Positions 10,801 through 23,040 of a DNA stretch of 64,000 bases are shown here, one piece after another (the stretch's first letter is position 1; every line of letters begins with the position of its first letter). The stretch is from Temnothorax longispinosus (lineage: Eukaryota; Arthropoda; Insecta; Hymenoptera; Formicidae). The position numbers and the translations under genes are program-made. Below the pieces are notes generated by a model, which worked only from the letters and a program-made list of their open reading frames with translations, had not been told where the DNA came from and searched no databases. Location: NCBI RefSeq assembly GCF_030848805.1, contig NC_092367.1, positions 19,153,692 through 19,217,691 of the forward strand, written 5' to 3'.

Positions 10801-13800
10801 TAACGCGTTCACCATATCAATGGATGACCGACCGACTAAATTTACACCGCCGGAATTATTATCTTGATATATCGAGCGAAACCAATTCAATCCGCATCCG
10901 GCGTTCAAAATATACTAATTCTTCGAAAGTACAAAAGTTCCGATGATTTTTCACGATCTTTGGACCGCGCGTTTGTCCGATTATTTATTCGAAAACTGGT
11001 TACCGCTGAGTATTACAACAACCTCTCGTATCCCTAAATAATTAAGTCTAAAATACCCAACTGTGCGCGTTTTGGTTTTATATGAACGACTACACAAAAT
11101 ATAACAAGCTATTATAACGCGAATCGTATAATCTTTCGGCTTGCGGGCTATAAATAATTAGAAAGTCCGGTGATAATAGAGAGATTATTGCGAGCAAAAA
11201 AACAACCGAAAAAGATCAGTAACTTGCAATGTGCACTATCTACCATGACTAATTCAAAATGGACTGTGTCAAATGTTTTAGAATTATCCTATCTGCAGTT
11301 ATTATGTTGAAAGCATGCGGAAACCGCATCGAACCTTCGCGGTGGATGATCATAACTTTTGCTAATTATATAGAAAAAAATATTACCTACACCTTTTTTA
11401 ACTCCTGCAAAATACTAGAAACAACGAAAGTTACATCATTATAAGCAACGTTGACAACACTGCGAGAAAAACGGATAAACTTTTAGACAGAAACTTCATG
11501 TTTCATAAATTGTAATAATCATCTTTAAATTTAATAAAACAAATATTTTGTACATGGTTTGTCTTCAGATATAAATTTATCTATCATCAAAAGTAAAAAA
11601 GAAATAAAAATGAGTTTTTATCAATAGTTGCACATTAATTAACTGCAAGAGTAGTCCTTATAAAAAATCACTTCGAAAAGATGTGATTCAAGAATTTATA
11701 TATACTCATTTCATGCACGTAAAAATTGAGAATATAAAGTGCGTTGTGGCAAATAAAAGCGATATAAAAAACCAGAGAAATATCGTATGAATCCCAGCCA
11801 GCAATATCTAATTAACCGACATTGTCGTCGTTTGATCAGTTGTCCTTGTTATGCTATCATGAAACGAGTGTCGTGAATGGTAAACTCATGCAACTACTTA
11901 AACGGCAATAACGATATGCTTGCCGAGTGCGTGAGACACTCGCTTTTTCGCGTGAACGCGAGGAACGCGACTTGGCGTGAGAGAAGGCCATAATTCACGC
12001 TAGGCGAATATCGGTTGGAGCTCGGGAAGGATTGAGAGGGCGGTTCGGGGAGAGGGATATCCAAGTGGATGAATCTACGAAGATAACTCTTAATATCGTG
12101 TTAATTATCCGAGTCGAAGCTTAAGCAATTCCAACTCCCGGCTTGGCGTATACTTTATGGAAACGTATCGCGCGAACCGTAACCGCCTTGGACATTAAAG
12201 CAGACTTGCCTATAAGAAAAACGAAAGATAAGTAAAAGGATTAGAGGCGAATTTCGATAGTAGTTGTAAATCATGCTCCCTTATACCGAATAAATATCGC
12301 CATCGCACATTCCTTCGCGCTCGCAACCCTAAACAGAATTGTACAGCGTGTGAAAAATATGGACGAAGGATAGAAATAAGAATTTCGCATTCAATAAGAA
12401 ACTCGTAATACAAATTATGATAATGTTACAATAAATTTTTAACATTTCTTTGAATATGGAGAAAATTTATGACATGACAAAGTAAAATCTACTCGAGAAT
12501 TATTATTCCCATACTTCGAATAAAATTTTCAAAGCGGGATAAATGTTTAACACTTTGAGTATTATGTCTGGGTGACGCATAATTAAAAATAATTTTACTA
12601 AATATTTAAGACATTAAAGAAATAATATAAATTATATTATTAGACATTTAAAAAAGCAGTAAAATAATTAAATAAATAATATATTAGGTTTAAGTTCAAT
12701 GTCGAAATCAGCTTTGCACTCAAAATGTAAAAGAAAACAAAAAAATATAAATGACAGTGACAACGAAAGTTGTAATAAATTAGACATTGGGCAGTCGTAA
12801 TTATTAATGACAATTCATAATTAATTTGGATTATTCTCGGGAAATAATTTTTGATCCACGCGTTATCAATTAGAGTATACGAATCTTATTAAAGTATCGA
12901 CTTACCTCGGCGAATGCATAAGGCACGCGCGCAATAAGAATAAAACGAGCGAAAATGGCTGTTGGCGATTGATACCTCGATAATGGAAGTCGAACGAACA
13001 GGTTAGCAGTTACATGGGAATTTGCGGTGAGAGCATTCGCGAAGATCATACGCAGAAATGTTTCTTACATTCGATTTCGTTGAATTCTTTTTGCGGTCAG
13101 AGAAACCTTATGTGAGCGATCGAAACAAAAGACGATGCGCAAAAATTTCGCTTTCTACTATATAAATAAATATATTTCAACAATATCTGAGAGTTAATAT
13201 TAAATATATAACGTGCAATGTGTCATCTAATTGAATTGACGCATTTTAAATCAATCAATGAAATAAAATTGCGATGGAAGTTTAATAGAAGTATTGATGA
13301 AAAAGTTGATTGTTAAAACATATAATTCATCAAATAAATTTTATATTTAATAGAATTAGTTTTTAATTAAAAAAACTGCATTTTATAGATATAAAATATT
13401 TTATTTATGAAATAACTATTGAATTAATATTTGTAGAAATTAAAAACGATGATTGTAACTTACAATCTTTGATAACTAAACCCTCATGCAATGCTGAATA
13501 TCATAATTAATAAATTTATTTGAGATATATTTACGACGTTTAATAAAATATAAACGGATTATTGAATTGCAATTGTATCTACCAAGAAGCAGCTAATTTG
13601 CAGAAATGGCTGCAAATGAAATTTGCAAAGATGACAGCTCATTTCTAGCCCTTCTCTTTAATATAATTGCAGCGATTACGGCGCAAGATCAGCGGGATCA
13701 CTCCATGATTTCGCGACGATCGCTGTTAAATTTACCCGAGCGACGACGCAGTAGAGCCTGCAATTCGTCGCAATTAAACCCCACCGCCGATTGGCATACT

Positions 13801-13840
13801 CGTCCCGTTATTACGATCAGATAATCCGAGCGTAACGCCA
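7806..13840. other. Non-coding stretch with GC-rich patches
   Basis: GC-rich patches at about 7880-8180, 9180-9890 and 10380-10900 carry overlapping open frames on both strands, the signature of composition rather than genes. The longest, plus strand 9406-9786, opens with GTG. A perfect TAGGAATTCCTA palindrome lies at 8034-8045. CTATAAATAAT at 11149-11159 resembles the TATA core of the repeat units at 14.8 and 15.5 kb. A good minus-strand donor sequence, GAG|GTAAGTCGAT, lies at 12905/12906. No exon can be defined around it. Confidence 0.55.
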
Positions 13841-13915
13841 TGCCCGAGCAGGTGGGCGGTTCAAGGCCACCACGTGGCCTCTGATAGGTATGCACATCGG
13901 ATGTGCACGCGGGCA
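13841..13915. other. 75-nt segment with three nested or adjacent helices
   Basis: TGCCCG (13841-13846) can close with CGGGCA (13910-13915). Inside lie AGGCCAC/GTGGCCT (13864-13870 with 13874-13880, 3-nt loop) and TGCACATC/GATGTGCA (13891-13898 with 13900-13907, 1-nt centre). GGTTCAAGGCC at 13858-13868 looks like a pol III B box, but it sits in the wrong place for a T arm and there is no A box at proper spacing. A decayed tRNA-derived SINE or an unknown structured RNA are possible. It may also be a chance association of short helices. Confidence 0.35.
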
Positions 13916-14649
13916 CAGCGATACATTTTCACTTTCATCTGAAATCGCAAAGAGTAATTGATCCTAGAAGTTCATCTATCAAATGCTTTGCACTTCGAGA
14001 GCAAGAAGAGCTCTCACTTTCTCACGTTGAAAAAAAAAACTGAAATGCACAATAAACTGTCGTTTCCGAGGCGACTCCTTTCACATGTTATTCAGTACAT
14101 GCATTATTTGGAAAGTTGCAACTATACCTGCTACAACTTTACCCTACACTTTACTCTTTAATTATACGCTCTATTGAAGTTTGAAAAAACAAGTGTCGGA
14201 TAAACGATTAATAAGAAAATAAATCATGAAAATTATTTGCCTATTAATCAATCTGTAATCAAATTGTAATCTGCTATTACTTTGTAAATATGTATCTATA
14301 TCCAGAGAATACACGAGTTTATATTCACATCAGCGAATAAAAATTAAACTATTTAATTTTTAATTTTAACATAAATGAAGAAAAGCTATTATAATAATAT
14401 TCTTTTTCAATTTCACAAAAAATTATTCTAAAATTTTTATTAAACATTTAATTTTTCTCCCTGATTATACATACAAAATATTTTTTTATAGGGATTCGTA
14501 AAAATAATATTTTGATACTTGTAACGATACGTTTATGTCAGCAGATAACCGAAGTGAATGAATTTGTCGTGGCTGGTTAAGAACTAAGAAATATGCGGGT
14601 TGCCTTTTGGTCATAAAGATTCGAGCATCATTTGTTTTACGCGCAGTGT

Positions 14650-14850
14650 GCACTTGCCGAGGAGTCTCTATCAATATATATGGCGAACAGCATGCACAAT
14701 CGCGGCGCTGTTTCTCCGACTCGAAGTATCCCATAATTATAAGCCCAGTCGCGAAAAAATCCTCGCAGATTTACGGATCTCTCCCCGCGCACGCGTCTAT
14801 AAATAATCGAAATACGGAATATTCGGCGATAAACATTTTTCGGTATCACT
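14650..14850 (+). repeat. TATA-containing repeat unit, copy 1
   Basis: This segment aligns in order with 15310-15510. Shared blocks include GAA-GTA-CC followed by AATTAT, AAAAATCC at 14754-14762, and TCTATAAATAAT at 14801-14812, with similar GC-rich spacers. Spacing between AAAAATCC and TATAAATA is 35 here and 37 in the other copy. The TATA core would suit a pol II promoter, but no transcript or coding start is visible. The two copies flank the transposon-like element at 14896-15273, suggesting an old tandem duplication later split by insertion. Confidence 0.5.
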
Positions 14851-14895
14851 CGCCGCGCCGCAGGCCGCGATTGTCCTTCGAAAATGCACTCCTCT

Positions 14896-15273
14896 ATACA
14901 GGATGTCTTATGTTCTCTGGACATCCCTTTGTCTGCAGAATCTTTGAGTCCAGAGCTAGTTTTTAATTAATAAAATTGTCCAGCTTATTACATTAAATTA
15001 GAAGCTACTAAAAATTATGAGATATTTCATAAATTAACAAACAAAACTTAATTTTAGGTAAAATAGTACAAAACAAAGCTTTACACTTTTTTAATTAAAA
15101 CGTTATATTTTAAAACTAGACACATTTAGATTATATTTTTAACTAGACTTTAACGACAAGCACATAAAAACGTGGTGCAAAATTAACTTTTCACTACGGA
15201 AAAATTTATCGAATTATTCAAAGAAATTGTCCCTAAATGAGAGGCTGTGCGATGAATCTGAGACACCCCGTAT
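14896..15273. mobile_element. Degenerate element with terminal inverted repeats (A)
   Basis: The left end ATACAGGATGTCTTA (14896-14910) matches the reverse complement of the right end TGAGACACCCCGTAT (15259-15273) at 12 of 15 positions. Ends of the ACAGGGTGTYTC type are common on insect DNA transposons and MITEs. CTCTGGAC and GTCCAGAG (14915-14922, 14948-14955) form a subterminal inverted repeat. The interior is AT-rich and has no transposase frame, so it is non-autonomous. The termini resemble those of the element at 56994-57360, which supports one superfamily. I cannot name the family. Confidence 0.6.
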
Positions 15274-15309
15274 GTCGATGATGGTTCAAAAAATCGTGCA
15301 ATATCTCGC

Positions 15310-15510
15310 GCTGCGAGGAATTCAAACGTCGTTTATCAAACGTCACCGTCCGCTTATCAATGAGCAGTGCCTTCTCTCGTCCCTTTTCACCCTGAACGTA
15401 GCCTGCAATTATGTTCTCATACTCGGGGAAAAATCCACGTCGATTCGCGTATTCTCGTTCGGTGCGCGTGCTCTATAAATAATGGCGATACACGCCTCGA
15501 CATATCGGCC
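15310..15510 (+). repeat. TATA-containing repeat unit, copy 2
   Basis: Diverged direct copy of 14650-14850. It carries AATTATG, AAAAATCC (15429-15436) and CTCTATAAATAAT (15471-15483), followed by the shared ATAC and TTTTCG blocks. It lies about 665 bp after copy 1, with 378 bp of that due to the intervening element. GC-rich sequence follows, with no convincing gene. Confidence 0.5.
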
Positions 15511-15807
15511 TTTTCGAGGTCGGGCGCGCGCGAGCCCGCGAGGCGATATCGCTGCACTCGAGGATGTTTCAATGCATCATCCGATGCACGTAGTGCACAC
15601 GCGAATCGCCGGCGTCCCTTTCGTCGCAAGGCGGCGCGTGGGCGCCTGATGTTACAGTTCGCCGATAGGCGAATTAAGATTCCGCTATCGGATCGTAAAG
15701 TTCGCACACCGTTTTGTAACATATATAACGTATAAGCTTCATATTCTCGCGCGAATATTCCTTACCAGGCTATCTTTTCGGTATCCTTTCGATCGGCAAC
15801 GTCCGAA

Positions 15808-16080
15808 TTTAATTATGACTCGAGCGGCGCCCCACCGAGATTGTTTCGCGTGCGCTACGTTCACCGGATTGGCTTGATTGATAATTAAAATACCAGGCGG
15901 CTCCTTGCGGAACGACCGACAATGGCCGCTGCTCTGCGGATCATAATTACATCAGAGTGACCGCCGCGGTATGATAATAGTCCCCACGATTTCGAGAACG
16001 CCCGGCCGCCGTTGATTGATCGATCCCTTGGTTCACTAGCTCGCTGAAAAACGATCGATCGATCGATCGGAGATTGATCA
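15808..16080. promoter_or_regulatory. Homeodomain/PBC-type motif cluster in GC-rich block
   Basis: A GC-rich block is studded with TTTAATTATGA (15808), TTGATTGATAATTA (15874), ATAATTACATCA (15943), TTGATTGAT (16012) and ATTGATCA (16073). TGATTGAT and TGATNNAT are known composite sites for Extradenticle/PBX with Hox partners, and TAATTA is the general homeodomain core. An inverted CGGCCAT lies at 15922. AT-rich cores set in a GC-rich surround are typical of conserved insect enhancers. Enhancer function is inference. Confidence 0.35.
16052..16069. repeat. (CGAT)4 short tandem repeat
   Basis: A perfect alternating CGAT run of 18 bp, self-complementary throughout, at the edge of the motif cluster. 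Confidence 0.9.
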
Positions 16081-17160
16081 TGCGTTGGGGGTTATGTAAA
16101 CGTCAGAGGATGGGTCCGTTTTGCAAGCGATTGCGAAGAGACCCACCCTGGTTCGAAGATTCGCGTCGAGAAGCGCGTCAGACGCCGACAGAGTGGCGAC
16201 GTGCGTGATCTAAAAATGCGATAATCCTAAGTGCAACGCGATGAAGGTATGCGCGCATGCACACATGCACACATCATGTGGTGATCTAATTAAACTGATG
16301 GCCTCGATACCGAGAGGCTTTTACGACTCGTCGTTCTGATACGACAAAAACTCGCCCAAGAAACTCATAACGTCGTAGACTTACGGGATTGCATTTCGTA
16401 ATTTTATGGAAACGACGATGCTGGTTAGAGCAGAAATGACCACGTCGAGCGTTAATCGAGAAGAACACATCAATCGAGGCTACCACTTGCTACCATTAGC
16501 GCAGAATTAAACAGCGATAGACATTTAATGGTTCGCTTAAACCGGGAAAAACAGAGCAAAGATATGCGTTATAATTAGCCAATACTTTCCATGAGATTAA
16601 GATAAAAGATTTCTGTTAAATATCAAAGTAATTCTCCATTCTCGTCTTAAATTTATGCTCAATAATTATTCGGTGAAATTGTAATTAAACATGAGATTAA
16701 GAGTTGAAAAATATGAAACTAATAATGATTTCCACTTAGCGACGTATTAACAAAATTAAAACTATAAGTCTTGCAGCGAAGCTGTACTCAATTTATCCGT
16801 TCATCTTAACCCTTATCTGAGAATGCAAATATTACGGTATGAGCAAGTGCATTCCTGTGCGCCTTCGTTAATGCAGCACTTAGGCGGCTCGTAGGAACGA
16901 TTGGTAGATGGAGGAGGATTTTATCGTAGATCGATAGCGCGCGAAGACGAGAAAGGGGGCAGTTTGAAAGGTTTACGGCAACTTCTAAAGTTCAATAGCA
17001 ACCGGAGCAGGCGAGATTTGCCGCCATTTATTTTATAGACGTGCTCCACTTGCCAACCGGCTGAAAGAGAGAGAAGGCCTGACCGATCCATTCACCAACA
17101 AAGACGGGAAAAAATGCGAAAGTGTAGCTGAGACGGAAAAGACGAGGATAGTAAGAAATA

Positions 17161-17163
<3 letters not shown>
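16081..17163. other. Non-coding stretch, nothing recognised
   Basis: Contains a CATGCACA direct repeat near 16256-16271. No exon, RNA gene or mobile element is visible. Frames here are short and composition-driven. Confidence 0.55.

Positions 17164-17213
<50 letters not shown>
17164..17213. repeat. (GA)25 microsatellite
   Basis: Fifty uninterrupted bases of GA. The opposite strand reads CT and yields a Leu-Ser repeat in a spurious frame. Long GA runs are GAGA-factor targets in insects and are highly polymorphic. Confidence 0.98.
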
Positions 17214-17215
<2 letters not shown>

Positions 17216-17241
17216 TCAAGGTTTACGACGGTTTAGCTTTA

Positions 17242-17278
17242 GCAGTTTCTGCATGCCACCGCGCGGTGCAGAAACTGC
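17242..17278. repeat. 12-bp hairpin beside the GA microsatellite
   Basis: GCAGTTTCTGCA (17242-17253) pairs perfectly with TGCAGAAACTGC (17267-17278) around a 13-nt GC-rich loop that itself contains CCGCGCGG. The stem does not extend further, so it is too short for a normal miRNA precursor. Confidence 0.8.
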
Positions 17279-20200
17279 CCGTTTCGAATGCAACGCGTGC
17301 GATTCACGCGACAAGTTTTACACAGCTCACTCCACTCCAAAAGTATGAATTGCTACATCTGGGTTCTAGGTCGCTGAAAGCGAGAGTACGATTCCTCGAG
17401 AATGACTTTCGCTGTTCGCTTATCGGACGCTTCCCGTAATGGCAAACGATTTGAATGACGGAAAAGCGTTTTGCTTTCGAGATGAGAATGCTGAGAATAA
17501 AAGCACATAAAGATTTGTATAAATAGCATCATAAAATATGGTATATGATATGTTCTAAAGTATTGGAGAAAGAAAACAATTATTAATAGATTAATTTAAG
17601 AAATATGCATATAAGAACAGCTTATCTACTATGTGTTAATTATAATAAATTTAGTTGCAAAATTAAATTTTTTTCATTAAAACAATTGAAATTTTATGAT
17701 ATTTACGAAATGGTCAATTGTATAGCTAACGGCAAAGATCATTTAAAGAGATAATTAAGGACGTTTAGTAGAGAAGAATTAAAAGCTAGAAAAGGAAGAA
17801 ATGCTTCAGAAAGTTCCCAAGACACATTTTATTCGCTGTTGCATAATTCAATAATAATCAGGGAGAAGCATTGATGAAATAGAAATCGTAAATGCGTGGG
17901 ATAGAATAAACAGCGAGAAACAGAATTAAATAATAAGGTACATAGACAAGAGGGAATTTTTGCAATGGTAAACGAACGCCCGCATTGATCCGTATCGCGC
18001 ATTCATCGCGATTCGCCTGAGTCGTAACACGCCTCCGCTAAGTAAACGATTTATCTACGAGCGGTACCTGGTCCACCTTTAACATATATGTACGTAATAC
18101 GTAATACACGAACGTACGCAGGCACACATAGCATATAACGAGCGTGAGAAAGTCGCTCGCAGTTACGCGAACGATGATTCGATTAAGCTTAATGACAGTG
18201 CGTGAATGCAATTCGCGTATCGCGAGTTTGCACGGCGATACTTGCCGCATTATTGATGCAAAACCGATCAAGATTTACTTTGCATCACTCGCGACTCGCG
18301 ACGTGACGTGGGGCGCCGTCGGGCCCCTTGCTGGAACCCTCTTAAGGCAGTCGCGTCATCCTCCGTCATGGGACCGCGTTCTTATTTCACGTCAATTTCT
18401 AGTAAACGCTCTCGCCGGGGCAAGAATCGCCTTGGGAAACGGCTTCTAATTTCAATCACCGTAATCCGCGGTCATTATGCACCATCGCGCGGTTACGGTC
18501 GGCTATCTTGCGATGATCTTACGACACGACATGATTAATCGAAACCAACGAACTACGAGAACGGAGGCGATTTTCAGGTGCGTTCTACAGATATCGATTT
18601 CAGGGTATTGTGTATCAAAATTATTTACCCTGCACTTGATTTGTAATAAGAAGATCATTTTACTCAGGAGCAACTATAAAAAGTAATTAGTTCGTGACGT
18701 TTTAGATAAAAGTATAAGACATATTAATTTTAAATACTGTCTTCGTTACCAGCATCAGTACCTACTCTAACAAGGTCTCCAGAGGTTAAGTATGTCATTT
18801 ATCATTCGCGACAGGATTAATTATCTCGTTCGGGTGTTCAAGGGCAAGCCTAGCGATGAGGTAACGATCGGCCGTTACCGTGTCTTCCTTAAAACAAATA
18901 GATAAGTGATGCGTGCGTATTTTTCTATCATATGTATGCACAACGCATGCATAATGTATTACGTTACAACCGTTAAGATGTTCACAGCGTAAAACGTAAG
19001 AGCTGGTATCACGTAAAATTTACTCTCGCATCTGTCGATTTGGTTTTCCGGGTAACGTATTAGAGACGTGCATATATACGAAAGGAAACATTAATGCACT
19101 GTGGCATGGATAAACTGGATGCTTTGCGTAACTATTATTGACGTGACATAATAATAAAGAAATTTAAAAAAAATAAAATATCTTTAATTTCGTAAAATAT
19201 ATAACATTTTATACCAATGAAAAACATATTTCCTATAACTGTTCATTTATTTTATATTTCTTACTTTTGGAAATACTTTCATTCGCGTTCCACTTTTATG
19301 AAATAATATTAAATATTTTATCTATAAAAATGCGAAGATCTAAAATAGTTTATTTAAGTGCCCCGAGAGAATCGTTAAATAAGTATGAGAAGCGAAACTC
19401 CAAACTAAACTTAGAACAATGCTAATTAAGATACTGCGTGAGATAAACATTACGAGTTCGAGATGTAAAGGTTTGTCATGCAGCATCAACGTTTGAATCA
19501 GGCCGTGATCTATGCGGAAAATATTTTCACGACGATTGCGCGCGGTGCAAGCAACATCGACATAGGTCGAAAAGGTCTCTTATTAAAGTCCGTACAAAAT
19601 AACCGGGGTCTTTGAGTCTCGAGAGCCGCTGTCAGCTTATTGTGTTGCACGGGATGCTGCCATCCGTTTATTGGCCGCCCATCAAGATAACAAGACTCTC
19701 CTCTTTCCCTCTTTTTTCATCCTCGACTCCACGGGAGAGGATCCTGCGCCTTGCTCCGCGAGAGACAAAACCTCTCATTACGACCGCGTCCGTAATTAAG
19801 CTTTATACACGACGAAAAATACATCTCTTCGCTCGTTACCCGGCAATTAGTTTTTTTATTATTATCCTGTCGAAAGTCCGAGAGAGACAACTTAAAAACA
19901 CACGATACGTTTGCTAAATGCTAAAATAGCAGCATCCTTAATTCTCAACAAGGACATCATTTTCAGGTTTAGAATAAACGCCCTTCTTCCGCTTCGATTT
20001 TTTTAATTCAGTAACTTAGCGATTTAACTGATTTTTACAATAACGTAAAACATGTAATTATCTAAGTCATACGAAAGGTTGAAAAGCTTAATAACGTAAT
20101 GTCTAAGATATCTATTAACTCGAACTCGGTTCGACCTCAACCCTTCGTTATTCCGCTCCTCCATTCCCGCATTGTTACCAGAGATTTACGCGCCTTCGAA

Positions 20201-22228
20201 GCGATAAAATACCCGGTCCGCAATTTCTTGGCACTCGAACCGATTGGCCACCTTGCGAACGGCCGTATGTATGCGGATGCGTATGTATGAGCGTACGGCG
20301 TACGTACGTACGTGATACACACGAGGGATTAACATGTTTCCTATGTAACGCCGCGAAGCCCTGACCGGAGACGTCGTCCTTCGCGCTCGCTTAAGTCGAC
20401 ATTGACGTCGTTATCCGTCGTGATATGCGCTATTCAAAGACTCGACTTACCTATGGTACCTTCACGGTAGATAATGATGCATGACATTCGTCAATGATCG
20501 AATGCTGTCGATGTCTCGACAGCGTGGGACATTATTAGTATCGGAAACGTCTAGCAGAAGTCGAAGATGCAGAGAAATTTCAAAATTGACAAAGTGATCT
20601 CGCTTAAGATTACAGGAGCAATTTGACGGAGATCAGACATATGACATGAAATACAAGAACTTAATTTTTTAACATAATGTATCCGTGTCGCGTATTTTAT
20701 CTTAATCTCATTTGAATATTGGCAATATCAGTTTTCTTCAGAAAGATCCTATATATTAATAAAATAAATTTTACATCTGAATTAAATTTACATCTGAATC
20801 TATAGTAATAATATTAACTCTGAACGAGGTGGCGTTAAAATTTTAGCATACACGACGCAACGTGAATGCAATACCTTAATTGCCATCAATGGCATCAATG
20901 TATCACCTTGTCGTCTTGAACAGCGCGTTTTTTATCTTATTCGCGGTATATCAATTGCAATCGTATGTATCCGATTCTTACGATCGCGATACAGCGCCAA
21001 CATTAACATATTGAATAACTAATGGGAATACCAATGCGGCGTTATTAAGATTTCCACGATCTCCCCGTGAAAATTAAATACCGCGATGCTGTTAAACGAC
21101 AGGATATTCTAATCTGGCGTGCGTGCGCAAGTCTTGCGTTCATTTTCCACAACAATATAATCGCAATCGCATAAACGATTCCCCGAGCTATACAACGTCT
21201 CGCTGCGGTATGCGACGCGTTGCGGTATTGTTGTTACGTCGATGTGTACAGTTAATAGGAATAACGCGTGACTAACGCGTCTCGTAAACCACGGGGCTAG
21301 CAGGTGAGCGTATACGGATCTCGTTACATAATGCAATCGGCCGCGGGTGCATGCGTGTGCGGCGGCTAAGCCGCACTCACGCGGTGCGTAAAGCTCGTTT
21401 CGCACGACCTGTAATTCGTGACAACGTGCTATTCGGAATTTTACGCCACGTGTGCAAGTAATGATTTATATTTTACTGTTATATTTCCTTTTAATTTTAA
21501 ATATGTATATCATTATGCCTTTTTATAAGATTGGAAAAATTCTATTTCTATACGGAGCACACACAAAACCTTGTGCTAGATACACAAACTGGATTTAATT
21601 AATCGAGTAATTATTTATAATCAATCAATAATCTTTGTGTCAAATTTTCGATTAATGTGTAAGACGGGATTCATCCGCAGTCCTATTTTATTTTTTTAAT
21701 TGTTAAAAAAATTTTTGGTCTGTTTTGAGTTTTGGATTATCCAAAACGAGTTTAATATATACATACGCATACACATATACGACAGTGCATCCAACCCGCA
21801 CGGTGCAAAATACGTATTGCCGTCGGCCACATTTCATCTTCTCCGAGTCGGGGCTACGAAAAACGGGCGCGCGCAATCTCATAAAGTTTAATAAACAAGT
21901 CGCTATCTACATTCGCATCTCCCGACTTTTCCATTAAACTTTCCGCGACGACTACGCGGGGCCGCGCCGCAAGACACCGTGTAATTTTTCACGACTCCTA
22001 CGCGCACCATTTGCCCACATATTGAACTATCTTTTAATCGGTATGTCGAGAGTGTCGCGTGCGTGCGCACGATTTCGCAAAACATCTCTCCTGGTTTTAT
22101 GTTATCTATTTTTTTAAATCGTGCTCCCCGCTGATTTTTCTAAACCGTTACTCGTATATAAATTACTAATGCAATATAGGTTATCAGTTTATATGATCTA
22201 TAATATCTATATGCAACAGTATAAATAG
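17279..22228. other. Non-coding stretch with a candidate minus-strand donor
   Basis: On the minus strand CATAG|GTAAGTCGAG at 20450/20451 matches a 5' splice site. An upstream pyrimidine-rich TTCTGCTAG near 20552 could be its acceptor, giving a 100-nt exon with stops in all frames, so at most untranslated. An 8-bp hairpin lies at 20504-20523 and a (TACG)3 run at 20299-20313. Patches at 18140-18540 and 21100-21410 are GC-rich with overlapping chance frames. Confidence 0.5.
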
Positions 22229-22389
22229 CTTATAAGACTAAAACTATAAATGATATTAGTTCGTACGATCTATATTGTGTGTTATAAAATATATAGCAGC
22301 TTCACAGATTGGATATCATAAAATAAAATTGAGTAAACTCTTAAAATAAAATTAGGAGTCTCTTTCGAAATATAATCGTATCATTTCAG
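22229..22389 (+). repeat. Inverted repeat arm, left copy
   Basis: Diverged reverse-complement copy of 23041-23208. Shared blocks in order are CTTATAAGAC, the exact TGATATTAGTTCGTAC (22251-22266), ATTGGATAT (22308-22316), AAAATAAAATT (22320-22330), GTAAA with AAAATTA, and AATATAATCGTATCATTT. Small indels separate the blocks. The arms enclose about 650 bp. They are either terminal repeats of one old foldback-type element or two oppositely oriented insertions of one family. Confidence 0.65.
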
Positions 22390-23040
22390 CTAATAAATCA
22401 ATGATGAATTATAACATTTAAAGCTTAAGAAGATTACGATATAAAATAGTATATCAAAAACCGAAAGAAAAACTTTCGCATTTTTGTGCTTATCTGATAA
22501 AATGTTTATTAATAAAATGCTGTTTAATAAAAAAAGATAAATATCGATGAGCCACGACTCATCATCGTGGCTTATCGCGAATGTATCTCTCGCATCTTCT
22601 ACAGTGGACACGACGAATGGCCATTTTCGGAGCAACGAAGACGCATAAAAAAAACAGTCGTGTTGTCATTCGATGATCCAGCAACCTTGCAACTTCATAC
22701 GGTTTGACGAAGAGGACTAGAGTAAGACTGGAGTAAAGAGAGCTGAAGACAGTGCGCCGTAATCAAGAGTAAATCCTGGCCTCGTTCGCCAGAGGCGTCG
22801 CGACATTCCGACCGCGATGTAGGCATGCGACTAGTTTGGAAACGACATAATTATCGCCACCTGGGGCCGCGTTACGCTACGGTTACGTTACTTTCCATGT
22901 CGATACTCAATAACGATCAAGTGAACCTCGATCGACTTTCCGTCTCCTTCTAATTTTCTCTTTCTTGACTCGCTCGATTCTAGAGTAGCGATACCTACAA
23001 TTTAGAACACTATTCACGAATACTAATACTATCTGTCTTG
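22390..23040. other. Core between the two inverted arms
   Basis: GC-richer than the arms, with no open frame above 81 codons and no recognisable transposase. Near the left arm it holds a hairpin at 22545-22577. The contrast with the AT-rich arms is compatible with captured host sequence inside a long-TIR element, or with ordinary sequence between two separate insertions. Confidence 0.45.
22545..22577. repeat. 13-bp hairpin with one G-T pair
   Basis: CGATGAGCCACGA (22545-22557) pairs with TCGTGGCTTATCG (22565-22577) with one wobble pair and a 7-nt loop CTCATCA. It lies just downstream of an A-rich run. It is above the chance level for perfect stems in this window. Confidence 0.7.

Noticed and set aside
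17028..17219. Ser-Leu repeat protein on the minus strand
   Set aside because: It is a translation of the (GA)25 microsatellite.
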